DNA of 8,087 nt from Anaerolineales bacterium UBA1136 (lineage in GTDB: Bacteria; Chloroflexota; Anaerolineae; Anaerolineales; UBA11657): the NCBI GenBank assembly GCA_002311455.1, contig DCAJ01000036.1, positions 22,536 through 30,622 of the forward strand. The letters run 5' to 3'. The notes under the pieces are model-generated. The model had not been told where the DNA came from. It did no database searches and saw only the letters and a list, made by a program, of their open reading frames with translations. Numbering within the stretch: position 1 is the first letter of the stretch; each line of letters opens with the position of its first letter. This document shows, one piece after another, positions 1-6,487 of this stretch. A program made the position numbers and the translations under genes.

Positions 1-387
1 GTCTTCATTCGAAGCTTTTGCACAACAGTAAACCGCTAGTGCATTCGCGCCGTCACGCTTATGTATTTCTACTAGACGCTCTGCTACATAGTTGAGAGCT
101 TCATCCCATGTGACTTCTACCCATTGTTCAATATCAAATGCTTGGACACGTTGCCCGGCTTTCTGTGAGCTCTTTCTGATCAGTGGAGAAGTAATTCGCC
201 TATCACTATAAATATAGTCATATCCAAAACGACCCTTAACACATAAATTTCCTTGATTAACTACATTCTTGAAATCGGAAGTGACGCGATAGATGTAATC
301 ATCTTTTATATGTAGATCTAGTCCACACCCTACTCCGCAATATGGGCAAGTTGTTGTCACCACTCTGCGACCTTGCAGAACTGTCAT
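1..387 (-). CDS. fdhA: Formate dehydrogenase catalytic (molybdopterin) subunit, N-terminal part, cut by window edge
   Basis: This is the first 129 codons of a molybdopterin oxidoreductase; the rest lies beyond the left edge. Near the N-terminus it has the [4Fe-4S] motif of the FdhA/FdhF/NarB family: CPYCGVGCG at residues 14-22, then CVKGRFG at 49-55. The four cluster cysteines are 14, 17, 21 and 49, followed by the conserved Lys51 that relays electrons to the pterin. Further on are the usual linker WDEAL (94-98) and the start of the first pterin-binding domain (CAKASNED, 122-129; homologues have SAKxxNE). The family oxidises formate to CO2 at a bis-pterin Mo or W centre, here presumably in the cytoplasm because no Tat signal is seen. 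The ATG at 387 is preceded by GGTGA, 4 nt upstream. The gene sits 16 bp after the iron-sulfur subunit gene in the same operon. The active-site Cys/Sec lies outside the window, so formate specificity is inferred from the neighbours. Confidence 0.88.
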   Translation of the reverse strand, partial: MTVLQGRRVVTTTCPYCGVGCGLDLHIKDDYIYRVTSDFKNVVNQGNLCVKGRFGYDYIYSDRRITSPLIRKSSQKAGQRVQAFDIEQWVEVTWDEALNYVAERLVEIHKRDGANALAVYCCAKASNED

Positions 388-391
388 GTTG

Positions 392-396
392 TCACC
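392..396 (-). promoter_or_regulatory. Ribosome binding site of the formate dehydrogenase catalytic subunit
   Basis: GGTGA on the minus strand, 4 nt before the ATG at 387. It matches the 3' part of the Shine-Dalgarno consensus (AGGAGGTGA) and supports this start over the ATG at 398, which hits a stop after four codons. Confidence 0.5.
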
Positions 397-403
397 ATGA
401 TCA

Positions 404-1129
404 CTATCCGGTTTGATAAGGCCTTTCCTGCCTGCGCTTCTTCTTCCGTCTTTCAGCACGAGTTAGCTTTATGATTTGATCCTGTGTATGCCCAGATTCC
501 AGCAACCATTCACGTTTAGGTTTAAGTGCACCAGTAGGACACACACCCACACATTGCCCACAAAAGACACAGGACGACAAAGTCAATTCCTGATTATAGA
601 AAGTACTAATACTAGTTTCATGTCCACGCCCGCTAAAGTTGATGGCAAAAGCATATTGGGCATCATCTGCGCATACCTGAACACAACGCCAGCACAATAT
701 GCACTGCGAATAATCGCGAATGAACATAGGGTTGTCATCAATAACTTCACATTCCCGCTGCCATCCTTCAACAAACCGTTCTTTGTCGATATTGTAATCA
801 TCCAGATGTTTCGCAATTTCTGGGGCTTCACTAAGATCAATTGCTGAATCCAACATTTCGAGTATTGTTTTACGAGCACGAACAACACGTTCACTGGCAG
901 TATTTACCGTCATATCTTCTTGGGCTTTTGCAACACAAGCTGCGGCTAAAACTCTTTGGCCCTCCACCTCAACAACGCAGAGTCGACAAAGACCATATGA
1001 AGTGCAGTGCTCGTGATAACAAATAGTAGGTACATCCGCTCCAGTCTGTCCCGCCGCCTCAAGCAATGTAGTACCTTTGGGTACCGTAACCCGTGCACCA
1101 TCAATAGTCAGAGACACCATCTTATTCAT
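404..1129 (-). CDS. Formate dehydrogenase iron-sulfur subunit (HoxU / NuoG N-terminal-like, 2Fe-2S plus two 4Fe-4S)
   Basis: A 241-residue electron-transfer protein linking the catalytic subunit to the NADH/flavin module. Residues 4-75 form a plant-type [2Fe-2S] ferredoxin domain with Cys37, Cys48, Cys51 and Cys65. Residues 140-205 hold two [4Fe-4S] ferredoxin motifs: Cys143/146/149/153 and Cys187/190/193/197, the latter followed by PTGAL. The region between, where NuoG and HoxU usually carry the His-Cys3 cluster, has no such motif (about residues 88-130), so one relay cluster is absent. The C-terminus is a strongly basic tail (about 225-238). In FdsA-type enzymes this module is the N-terminal part of the catalytic polypeptide; here it is a separate gene. 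It starts 8 bp after the NuoEF-like stop with no clear ribosome binding site, which suggests translational coupling. An in-frame ATG three codons later (1120) is an alternative start. A bidirectional hydrogenase HoxU is less likely because the next gene is a molybdopterin enzyme. Confidence 0.88.
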   Translation of the reverse strand: MNKMVSLTIDGARVTVPKGTTLLEAAGQTGADVPTICYHEHCTSYGLCRLCVVEVEGQRVLAAACVAKAQEDMTVNTASERVVRARKTILEMLDSAIDLSEAPEIAKHLDDYNIDKERFVEGWQRECEVIDDNPMFIRDYSQCILCWRCVQVCADDAQYAFAINFSGRGHETSISTFYNQELTLSSCVFCGQCVGVCPTGALKPKREWLLESGHTQDQIIKLTRAERRKKKRRQERPYQTG

Positions 1130-1137
1130 AGTTCTAT

Positions 1138-2910
1138 TTACAAACTCTCAACCAGTTCAGGCCATTTTTCTATGGCACTAATTACAGCAGTCGCTGCTGT
1201 TTGACCAAGACCACATAATGATGCATCAGTCATGGTCCAACCAACATCAAGTAATCGCTCTCTATCACCACTCTTTACATTACCATCAACTACTCGCAGT
1301 AGTATTTCATGTTGTCTCTGTGTTCCCAATTGGCAAGGATAACACTTACCGCAAGATTCATGCTCAAAAAAATACGCGAGCTCTTTAAGAACATTGCGCA
1401 TATCACGCGATTCATTGAAAACCATCAGCACACCTGAGCCAAGAGGCAAATTCGCAGAGCGCAAATCCTCAAAGGTCAGTGGTACATCCAAATCGTCAGT
1501 TGTGGCAAAAGCACCAGCTGCACCTCCAACTAATATTGCCTTTAGAGCGCCTCCCTTAACCCCACCGGCAAGTTCCTCTATGATATGTCTAAGTGTTACT
1601 CCGAAAGGTACTTCATAAAGACCAGGTCGCACCACATCACCAGAAAGACAAAATAATTTCGGGCCAGGCGATTTATCTGTACCATAACTTCTAAATGCCT
1701 CGGCACCCTCATTGATGATCATTGGTATATTACATAGAGTTTCAACATTGTTAACTACAGTAGGTTTGTTAAATAATCCATGCGTAGTCGGGAATGGCGG
1801 CTTGATACGCGGGAAACCTCTCTTACCTTCGATCGACTCAAATAATGCTGTCTCCTCACCACATATATAGGCACCAGCGCCGACTCGAACCTCAATATCA
1901 AAATCAAACCCATTGCCACCAATATCAGCACCTATAAATCCTCCTCGCCTTGCCTCTTCAATGGCATCATGTATTATCTCAATTGCACGTGAATATTCTC
2001 CTCTTATATAAAAATAGCCTTTATTCGCACCAATTGCATACCCAGCAAGTAGAATTCCCTCCAGAACCTGATGAGGGTCGTCCTCCATCAGTACTCGGTC
2101 TTTAAAGGTCCCGGGCTCTGATTCATCGGCATTGCACACGATATATTTTGGCTGCCCTTCCGCAGCTGACGCACTCTCCCACTTAAACCCAGTAGGAAAA
2201 GCAGCACCCCCACGACCTACTAAACCAGAAGATTTGATTTCTTCTATCACATCAGCAGGAGCAAGATCCGCGCACACCTGCAACAAGGCAGAGTATCCAC
2301 CACCAGCTTGGTACGACTCCAAGGAAGTGGGACCAGACTGACCGCAGTTGCGTGTCAAAACACGAATATCACCGTCAACTATGCTGGCTGGTCGTGTAGC
2401 ATCTAGATCAAGCCACTCAGCAGGACTATTAGCATCAACTGAAGCGAGGGCTAAATCTCCTACTAACACTGCGGGAGCATGGTCACATAACCCTAGACAG
2501 GTCGTGCTCTCTACTGTCCATTGCCCATCATCACTTATCTCATCGGGCATAATCCCCAAATGTTCGCACGCTTTGCCCAAAACTTCTGCAGCACCAGCTA
2601 TAGAGCAACTAGGATCGGCACATACCCGAACAACAGTCCGACCTACTGGACTACTGTACAACATTGAATAAAAGTCAATAACTCCAAATACATCTGCTAG
2701 TGGCACTTTTAGCGCACGGCCAATGGCCAACGCAGTTGGTTCCGATATCCATCCATACATCTCCTGAGCTAGATGAAGCGACGGCAACAAACCAGAGCGG
2801 CCTTCAGCAGCAAATGGTGCGATGCTATCTAGCAGCGTCTGGATTTCTTTTGGTTTACTTACGTGATTTTTTTGCACTATAAGATGAGAGTAACCATAAT
2901 ATATGGGCAA
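1138..2910 (-). CDS. NAD-linked formate dehydrogenase flavin/NADH subunit, NuoE-NuoF fusion
   Basis: A 590-residue diaphorase subunit that passes electrons from the iron-sulfur subunit through FMN to NAD+. Residues about 20-165 are NuoE-like (thioredoxin-fold [2Fe-2S]), with ligands Cys97, Cys102, Cys138 and Cys142 in the CxxxxC...CxxxC pattern. Residues about 200-590 are NuoF-like. They contain the glycine-rich GRGGAAFPTGFKW (232-244), ADESEPGTFKDR (261-272), the NADH/FMN-binding segment with GAGAYICGEETALFESIEG (344-362), and the N3-type [4Fe-4S] cluster Cys520, Cys523, Cys526 and Cys566. There is no extra C-terminal ferredoxin domain. These parts match NuoEF-type subunits of soluble NAD-dependent formate dehydrogenases and bidirectional hydrogenases; the molybdopterin gene downstream favours formate. 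The chosen start is TTG at 2910: an in-frame stop lies just upstream, and AGGGTGA precedes it by 6 nt. A GTG at 2877 (residue 12) is the alternative. It is the first gene of the operon. Confidence 0.9.
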   Translation of the reverse strand: MPIYYGYSHLIVQKNHVSKPKEIQTLLDSIAPFAAEGRSGLLPSLHLAQEMYGWISEPTALAIGRALKVPLADVFGVIDFYSMLYSSPVGRTVVRVCADPSCSIAGAAEVLGKACEHLGIMPDEISDDGQWTVESTTCLGLCDHAPAVLVGDLALASVDANSPAEWLDLDATRPASIVDGDIRVLTRNCGQSGPTSLESYQAGGGYSALLQVCADLAPADVIEEIKSSGLVGRGGAAFPTGFKWESASAAEGQPKYIVCNADESEPGTFKDRVLMEDDPHQVLEGILLAGYAIGANKGYFYIRGEYSRAIEIIHDAIEEARRGGFIGADIGGNGFDFDIEVRVGAGAYICGEETALFESIEGKRGFPRIKPPFPTTHGLFNKPTVVNNVETLCNIPMIINEGAEAFRSYGTDKSPGPKLFCLSGDVVRPGLYEVPFGVTLRHIIEELAGGVKGGALKAILVGGAAGAFATTDDLDVPLTFEDLRSANLPLGSGVLMVFNESRDMRNVLKELAYFFEHESCGKCYPCQLGTQRQHEILLRVVDGNVKSGDRERLLDVGWTMTDASLCGLGQTAATAVISAIEKWPELVESL

Positions 2911-2916
2911 ATTATA

Positions 2917-2923
2917 TCACCCT
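2917..2923 (-). promoter_or_regulatory. Ribosome binding site supporting a TTG start for the NuoEF-like gene
   Basis: AGGGTGA on the minus strand lies 6 nt before the TTG codon at 2910-2908. No similar purine-rich site precedes the GTG at 2877, and no in-frame ATG exists before residue 51, so this site decides the start. Confidence 0.55.
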
Positions 2924-2991
2924 GAGCTACAGGCTACGATAATTAGTCGGTCCAAATTTCTGTTAATATCAGTACCTGAACAAAGTCTTAT

Positions 2992-3020
2992 ATTATTGTA
3001 CTTATCCGTCACACGTACAA
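2992..3020 (-). promoter_or_regulatory. Candidate sigma-70-type promoter of the formate dehydrogenase operon
   Basis: In the 115-bp gap between the copper ATPase stop and the NuoEF-like start, the minus strand reads TTGTAC (3020-3015), a 17-bp spacer, then AATAAT (2997-2992). Transcription would begin near 2985, leaving a leader of roughly 75 nt. The -35 matches TTGACA at 4 of 6 positions and the -10 matches TATAAT at 4 of 6. AT-rich shifts of the -10 by one or two bases are equally possible. I saw no clear rho-independent terminator for the ATPase in this gap. Confidence 0.3.
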
Positions 3021-4825
3021 TGGATCTACAACTTTAAACTTTTTAGTCGCAGACTATTACCCACCACGAACACAGAGCTAAATGCCATAGCTGCGGCTGC
3101 CAACATTGGATGCAAACCACCCATTACTGCTACTGGAATCAACAAAATATTATAGCAAAAGGCCCAGAACAGATTCTGTCTAATAGTACGAACAGTAGCT
3201 TCCGACAGCTTTAATGCACTGACTGCGGCAAGCAAATCACCACTAATGAGTGTTATATCAGCAGACTCCATGGCAACATCAGTACCTGTACCAAGTGCCA
3301 TACCAACATCGGACTGTGCAAGCGCAGCAGCATCGTTAATACCATCACCCACCATAGCCACATAACCGGAGCCCGAGATATCAATCTGCTTGCTCTTCAC
3401 GGCTTCTGCTTTATCAACGGGACTTAATCCTGACAATACACTCTCTAATCCGACCTCTTTTGCAATCGCTTCCGCAGTAGCACGACTGTCACCAGTAAGC
3501 ATTACTAATTCCAATTTAGAAGCACGCAATTCATTCATAGCTTCTATGGACCCATCTTTTATTTTGTCTGCCACTCCGATAACTCCAATGACAGTACCAT
3601 CCACTGCCACTAACACAGCTGTCTTAGCTGCAGCTTGAAGGTCACTTAAAGAGATCTCCAAATGATCGGACAACACGGTTTCTGGCTTCAAGATTTTCTT
3701 ATTCCCAACCACAATTTTTTTTCCACTCAACTCAGCACGAACGCCTTGTCCAGGAACTGTCCTGAAACCAATAGCCCGTCTAAGTTCTAGGCCCCGAGCA
3801 GTTGCGGCAGCCACAATTGCCTGTGCGAGTGGATGCTCACTATTTCGTTCAACCGAAGCTACTAAGCTCAACAACGAGTCTTCATTGTAGATTTCAGACT
3901 GATCTGGAGATATTTCTATGTCCGTAACAGTAGTATGTCCGGCAGTAATAGTACCAGTCTTGTCAAGGAACATGGTACTAATACCAGCAGTCTTCTCCAA
4001 TGTCTCACTATCGCGAAACAATATGCCTACTTCAGCACCTCGCCCTACTCCAACCATAATCGCTGCTGGTGTAGCTAATCCAAGTGCGCAGGGACATGCG
4101 ATCACGAGGACTGACACCATATTTATCATAGCGTGAGTGAAACTAGCCTCACCTAACCAAAACCATCCTACAAACGTTAGAATTGATAGAATTATCACAG
4201 CTGGTACAAATACAGCCGATACACGGTCCGCACTAGTCTGAATAGGTGCCTTGCTTGCCTGCGTCCGTTCCACAATACGAATAATCTGGGATAGTACTGT
4301 ATCCGATCCTATTTCAGTAACTTGAAATGTGAAGCTTCCACGACGATTAATGGTCGAACCAACGACTTTATCGCCAGTAACCTTTACTACATCTAATGGC
4401 TCTCCAGTCAACAACGATTCATCTACGGTGGACTCCCCCGTAAGAACTGTTCCATCCACTGGAATTCTCTCTCCAGGTCGCACCAAGATCGCATCGCCAA
4501 CAGCGACATTGCTTACTGGAACTTCTCGCTCCTGACCGTCATCTACCAAACAAGCTGTTGGAACTTGCAAAGCTAACAACTTGTTAATTGAATCCGCTGC
4601 ATGTCCTTTAGTTCGAAACTCTAGATATTTTCCAACTCTAACAAATACAATAATCACCGCTGACGTATCAAAATAGACATACTCCCCCAAGCCATGCCAA
4701 CCGAAAGCGTTTCCCATCAAAACTACTAGACTGTATATATAAGCAACGCTGGATCCAATTGCCACAAGTACATCCATATTAGCAGATCTGTTACGTACAG
4801 ATTTGAAACCTGCAACATAGTAAGG

Positions 4826-4828
4826 TCA
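4826..4828 (-). other. In-frame TGA stop inside copA (codon 212)
   Basis: The frame reads FYVG, TGA, then PYYVAGFKSVRNRSANMDV. Homologues usually have an unbroken FYVG-x-xYY segment here, between the second and third membrane helices and often with Trp or another residue at the x. A single change (from TGG, CGA, AGA or GGA) would create this stop. The next base is C. Confidence 0.85.
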
Positions 4829-5290
4829 TCCAACATAAAACTGAACTGGCGCAGTAAGCAGACCTAGTAGCCACGGTATCCATAAAGCCATATAGACGTT
4901 GTCAGCAATTACACCAACTTTGCTTATCATAGACAAAACAACTATAGGCACAGCTAAGATGGATCCAATTACCAACAAACGTTTCTGGTTAGCCAATTCC
5001 TCGACACGTGCTACATTAGCTGCATCATATGTCGCACCACCCTCTATAACACATTTGAAACCTGCCACTATAATTGCATTTTGTATATCGCTACGGCTAA
5101 TAACAGTTGGAATATATTCCACTGCTGCACTCCCGGCCACAAAGTTCACCACACAATTAATAACGCCTTGTATATTTGCTAATGAAATTTGTAATGCCCT
5201 AGCATCATTATCATCATTTAGGTTAGTAATAGGTATCTGCAAACTGGTTTTTATTACTCCATAACCAGTACCTTCAACACTGGCCACAAG

Positions 5291-5293
5291 TTA
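5291..5293 (-). other. In-frame TAA stop inside copA (codon 57)
   Basis: The frame reads DLEQLSLI, TAA, then LVASVEGTGYGVI, an uninterrupted match to the second helix and last strand of an HMA domain. The stop falls in the middle of that helix, so the 56-residue product would be an incomplete HMA fold and not a free CopZ-like chaperone. The next base is C. Confidence 0.85.
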
Positions 5294-5468
5294 TATCAAG
5301 GACAGTTGTTCTAGATCATATTGAACAATAGCCCGCTCGCTAGCCAGATTAACACTAGCATTATCTACATCCTTTAATGTGTTCAAACCTCGTTCAATAA
5401 GTGCAGCACAATTAGCGCAAGTCATGCCGATTATGGGCAATATCACATGGGATTTAGTCATTATACGT

Positions 5469-5476
5469 CTCGCCCT
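5469..5476 (-). promoter_or_regulatory. Possible ribosome binding site of copA
   Basis: AGGGCGAG on the minus strand, ending 7 nt before the ATG at 5461. It is a partial match to the Shine-Dalgarno consensus. The ATG sits at the normal distance before the first HMA domain (13 residues to MTCANC), which supports this start. Confidence 0.4.
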
Positions 5477-5486
5477 AATAGGTAAT

Positions 5487-5496
5487 TACAATTGTT
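5487..5496. promoter_or_regulatory. Cop-box-like palindrome upstream of copA
   Basis: TACAATTGTT matches 9 of 10 positions of the CopY operator consensus TACANNTGTA. Its core ACAATTGT (5488-5495) is a perfect palindrome. Flanking GGTAA (5481-5485) and TTACC (5496-5500) add a second symmetric pair of arms. It lies in what would be the copA leader, downstream of the predicted -10. CopY is known from Firmicutes and no regulator gene is in view, so the match may be chance in AT-rich DNA. Confidence 0.3.
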
Positions 5497-5500
5497 TACC

Positions 5501-5517
5501 ATAATCTACGAGATTAT
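5501..5517. promoter_or_regulatory. Perfect 7-3-7 inverted repeat, likely operator of copA
   Basis: ATAATCT-ACG-AGATTAT is a perfect inverted repeat. Its right arm overlaps the best copA -10 hexamer (5513-5518), and it would cover the predicted transcription start. That position is typical of a repressor site, for example for an ArsR- or CsoR-class metal sensor, though the sequence does not identify the regulator. It could also act on the divergent glycosyltransferase promoter about 40 bp away. Confidence 0.5.
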
Positions 5518-5518
5518 A
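5513..5518 (-). promoter_or_regulatory. Predicted -10 element of the copA promoter
   Basis: TATAAT on the minus strand, an exact consensus match that would give a leader of about 45 nt. The expected -35 region (about 5535-5542) has no good TTGACA match, which would fit an activator-dependent or tightly regulated promoter. It overlaps the inverted repeat. Confidence 0.4.
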
Positions 5519-5550
5519 TACTTCATTCGCTTAAAAACATTTTTTCGAGG

Positions 5551-5556
5551 TAAAAT
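5551..5556 (+). promoter_or_regulatory. Predicted -10 element for the glycosyltransferase pair, possibly leaderless
   Basis: TAAAAT lies 8 nt before the ATG at 5565, so transcription would start at or within about 2 nt of the start codon. The only purine-rich candidate ribosome site, GAGG at 5547-5550, is 14 nt from the ATG, longer than usual. No strong -35 is visible around 5528-5534. Confidence 0.3.
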
Positions 5557-5564
5557 AGCTCCCT

Positions 5565-6485
5565 ATGATTTTGAAAGAACCAGATATTTCAGTCATTATT
5601 GTCACTTATAATTCGGCACAAGTAATTATTCCCTGCATTGATTCGATTATCAATAACAGTCAGGGAGCTGATATAGAAATATTGATTGTTGATAACGGAT
5701 CCACTGATGACACTTGCAAAATACTTAAGCAAAACTATACTGACATAACTATCATTTCTGGTCACGGCAATATAGGATTTGCGGCTGGAAATAATCTAGG
5801 ACTGCAAGCAGCCCAAGGTCGACATTTCTTCGTACTGAATCCTGACACGGAAATTTCGTCAGGTGCTCTAAGCACACTTAAAGATTACGCTGATTCACAC
5901 CCTAAAGTAGGTATGATAGCACCTCGCGTGGTCAATCCAGATGGCACCTTACAGCATTCCACCTTCCGCTTCCCAGATTTACTTCAAGCTTTTTATGGAT
6001 TCTTTGAAAAACTGATGCCGATTGACTCTACACGCAATGGTCGCTATTTACCAGAAGAATATGGCAAGGAAAGAAGTGTTGAACATATACTAGGAGCAGC
6101 AATATTTGTTCAGCGCAAGTTGTGGGAAAAAATCGGTGGCATGGACGATAATTACAAGCTATATTTTGAAGAAACTGATTGGTGTTACAGAGCTCGTAAG
6201 CAAAACTGGGGCCTGCACTACTTACCATCAGCTACAATAATGCATAGAGGTGCCCACAGTACTAGCTCATCTCCAGAACGAAACTCCGTGCTATTTGCCC
6301 AGAGTCAGGCTAGATTCTATAGAATTAATTTGGGTATGTTTTCATACATAATGCTAAAACTAATTGCACTAATAGGTATAGAATACTGGCTAAGTCGCTC
6401 TATATTAGCCCTATTGAAAGGGAAGATAACTCCAACTCAATTCAAGATTCGTTTGCAAAGCTACCTAGATATATTACTGGCATAA
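5565..6485 (+). CDS. GT2-family glycosyltransferase (rhamnosyltransferase-like)
   Basis: A 306-residue GT-A-fold enzyme that transfers a sugar from a nucleotide-sugar donor, probably in assembly of a surface polysaccharide or O-antigen-like glycan. It shows the family hallmarks in order: DISVIIVTYNS (7-17), IVDNGSTDDT (41-50; donor-nucleotide Asp), GNIGFAAGNN (68-77), and LNPDTE (91-96; the metal-binding DxD-like site). Then come GAAIFVQR (177-184) and FEETDWCYR (201-209; acidic catalytic-base region), followed by His227. After about residue 255 is a hydrophobic segment, then a basic amphipathic stretch, consistent with peripheral membrane attachment. The pattern is closest to the WbbL/rhamnosyltransferase type within GT2, but sugar and acceptor cannot be read from sequence. 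It is the first gene of a two-gene unit, divergent from copA. The ATG fits the usual GT2 N-terminus, and the annotated length is typical. Confidence 0.88.
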   Translation: MILKEPDISVIIVTYNSAQVIIPCIDSIINNSQGADIEILIVDNGSTDDTCKILKQNYTDITIISGHGNIGFAAGNNLGLQAAQGRHFFVLNPDTEISSGALSTLKDYADSHPKVGMIAPRVVNPDGTLQHSTFRFPDLLQAFYGFFEKLMPIDSTRNGRYLPEEYGKERSVEHILGAAIFVQRKLWEKIGGMDDNYKLYFEETDWCYRARKQNWGLHYLPSATIMHRGAHSTSSSPERNSVLFAQSQARFYRINLGMFSYIMLKLIALIGIEYWLSRSILALLKGKITPTQFKIRLQSYLDILLA

Positions 6486-6487
6486 TC

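Larger units (their letters stand above)
3026..5461 (-). pseudogene. copA: Copper-exporting P1B-type ATPase CopA, one frame interrupted by two stop codons
   Basis: An 811-codon frame from ATG 5461 to TAG 3026 encodes a full-length Cu(I) efflux ATPase of the inner membrane, interrupted by TAA (codon 57) and TGA (codon 212). In order it contains HMA1 with MTCANC (13-18), a second HMA-like domain without CxxC (about 72-138), and membrane helices at about 161-179, 189-208 and 229-249. It then has the actuator TGE (352-354), the CPC metal site (456-458), phosphorylation DKTGT (Asp500), SEHP (541-544), TGD (656-658) and GDGIND (705-710). The last helices carry YN (770-771) and SS (795-796), the Cu(I)-ATPase signatures. 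The same frame continues through both stops with family-like sequence on each side, so there is no frameshift. The open pieces are 5291-5461 (56 aa), 4826-5287 (153 aa, GTG start) and 3026-4777 (583 aa). Neither internal start has a Shine-Dalgarno site, so separate expression looks unlikely. The largest piece lacks two helices and the metal-binding domains. Sequence error or readthrough are the alternatives. Confidence 0.8.

Noticed and set aside
2968..3289. Repeated ATCAGTACCTG near 2968 and 3278
   Set aside because: An 11-bp match with one copy inside copA coding sequence and no symmetry or further copies; chance is sufficient.
4826..4828. TGA in copA as selenocysteine
   Set aside because: The site lies in a short loop between membrane helices with no redox role and no Cys in family members. 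No SECIS-like hairpin was evident just downstream, and it would not explain the TAA at 5291.
476..5264. Plus-strand open frames opposite the formate dehydrogenase and copA genes
   Set aside because: Their translations show no domain pattern and lie wholly antisense to well-supported genes, so they are shadows.
3026..5461. Alternative genetic code explaining the stops
   Set aside because: Both TAA and TGA would need reassignment. TAA ends the NuoEF-like gene and both glycosyltransferases at natural lengths with tight spacing to the next gene, and TGA ends serA at the expected domain boundary. Tryptophan is encoded by TGG throughout.
5291..5461. A genuine free CopZ-like copper chaperone made by early termination of copA
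   Set aside because: The stop falls inside the second helix of the HMA fold, so the last strand is lost. Real CopZ proteins are about 70 residues and complete.
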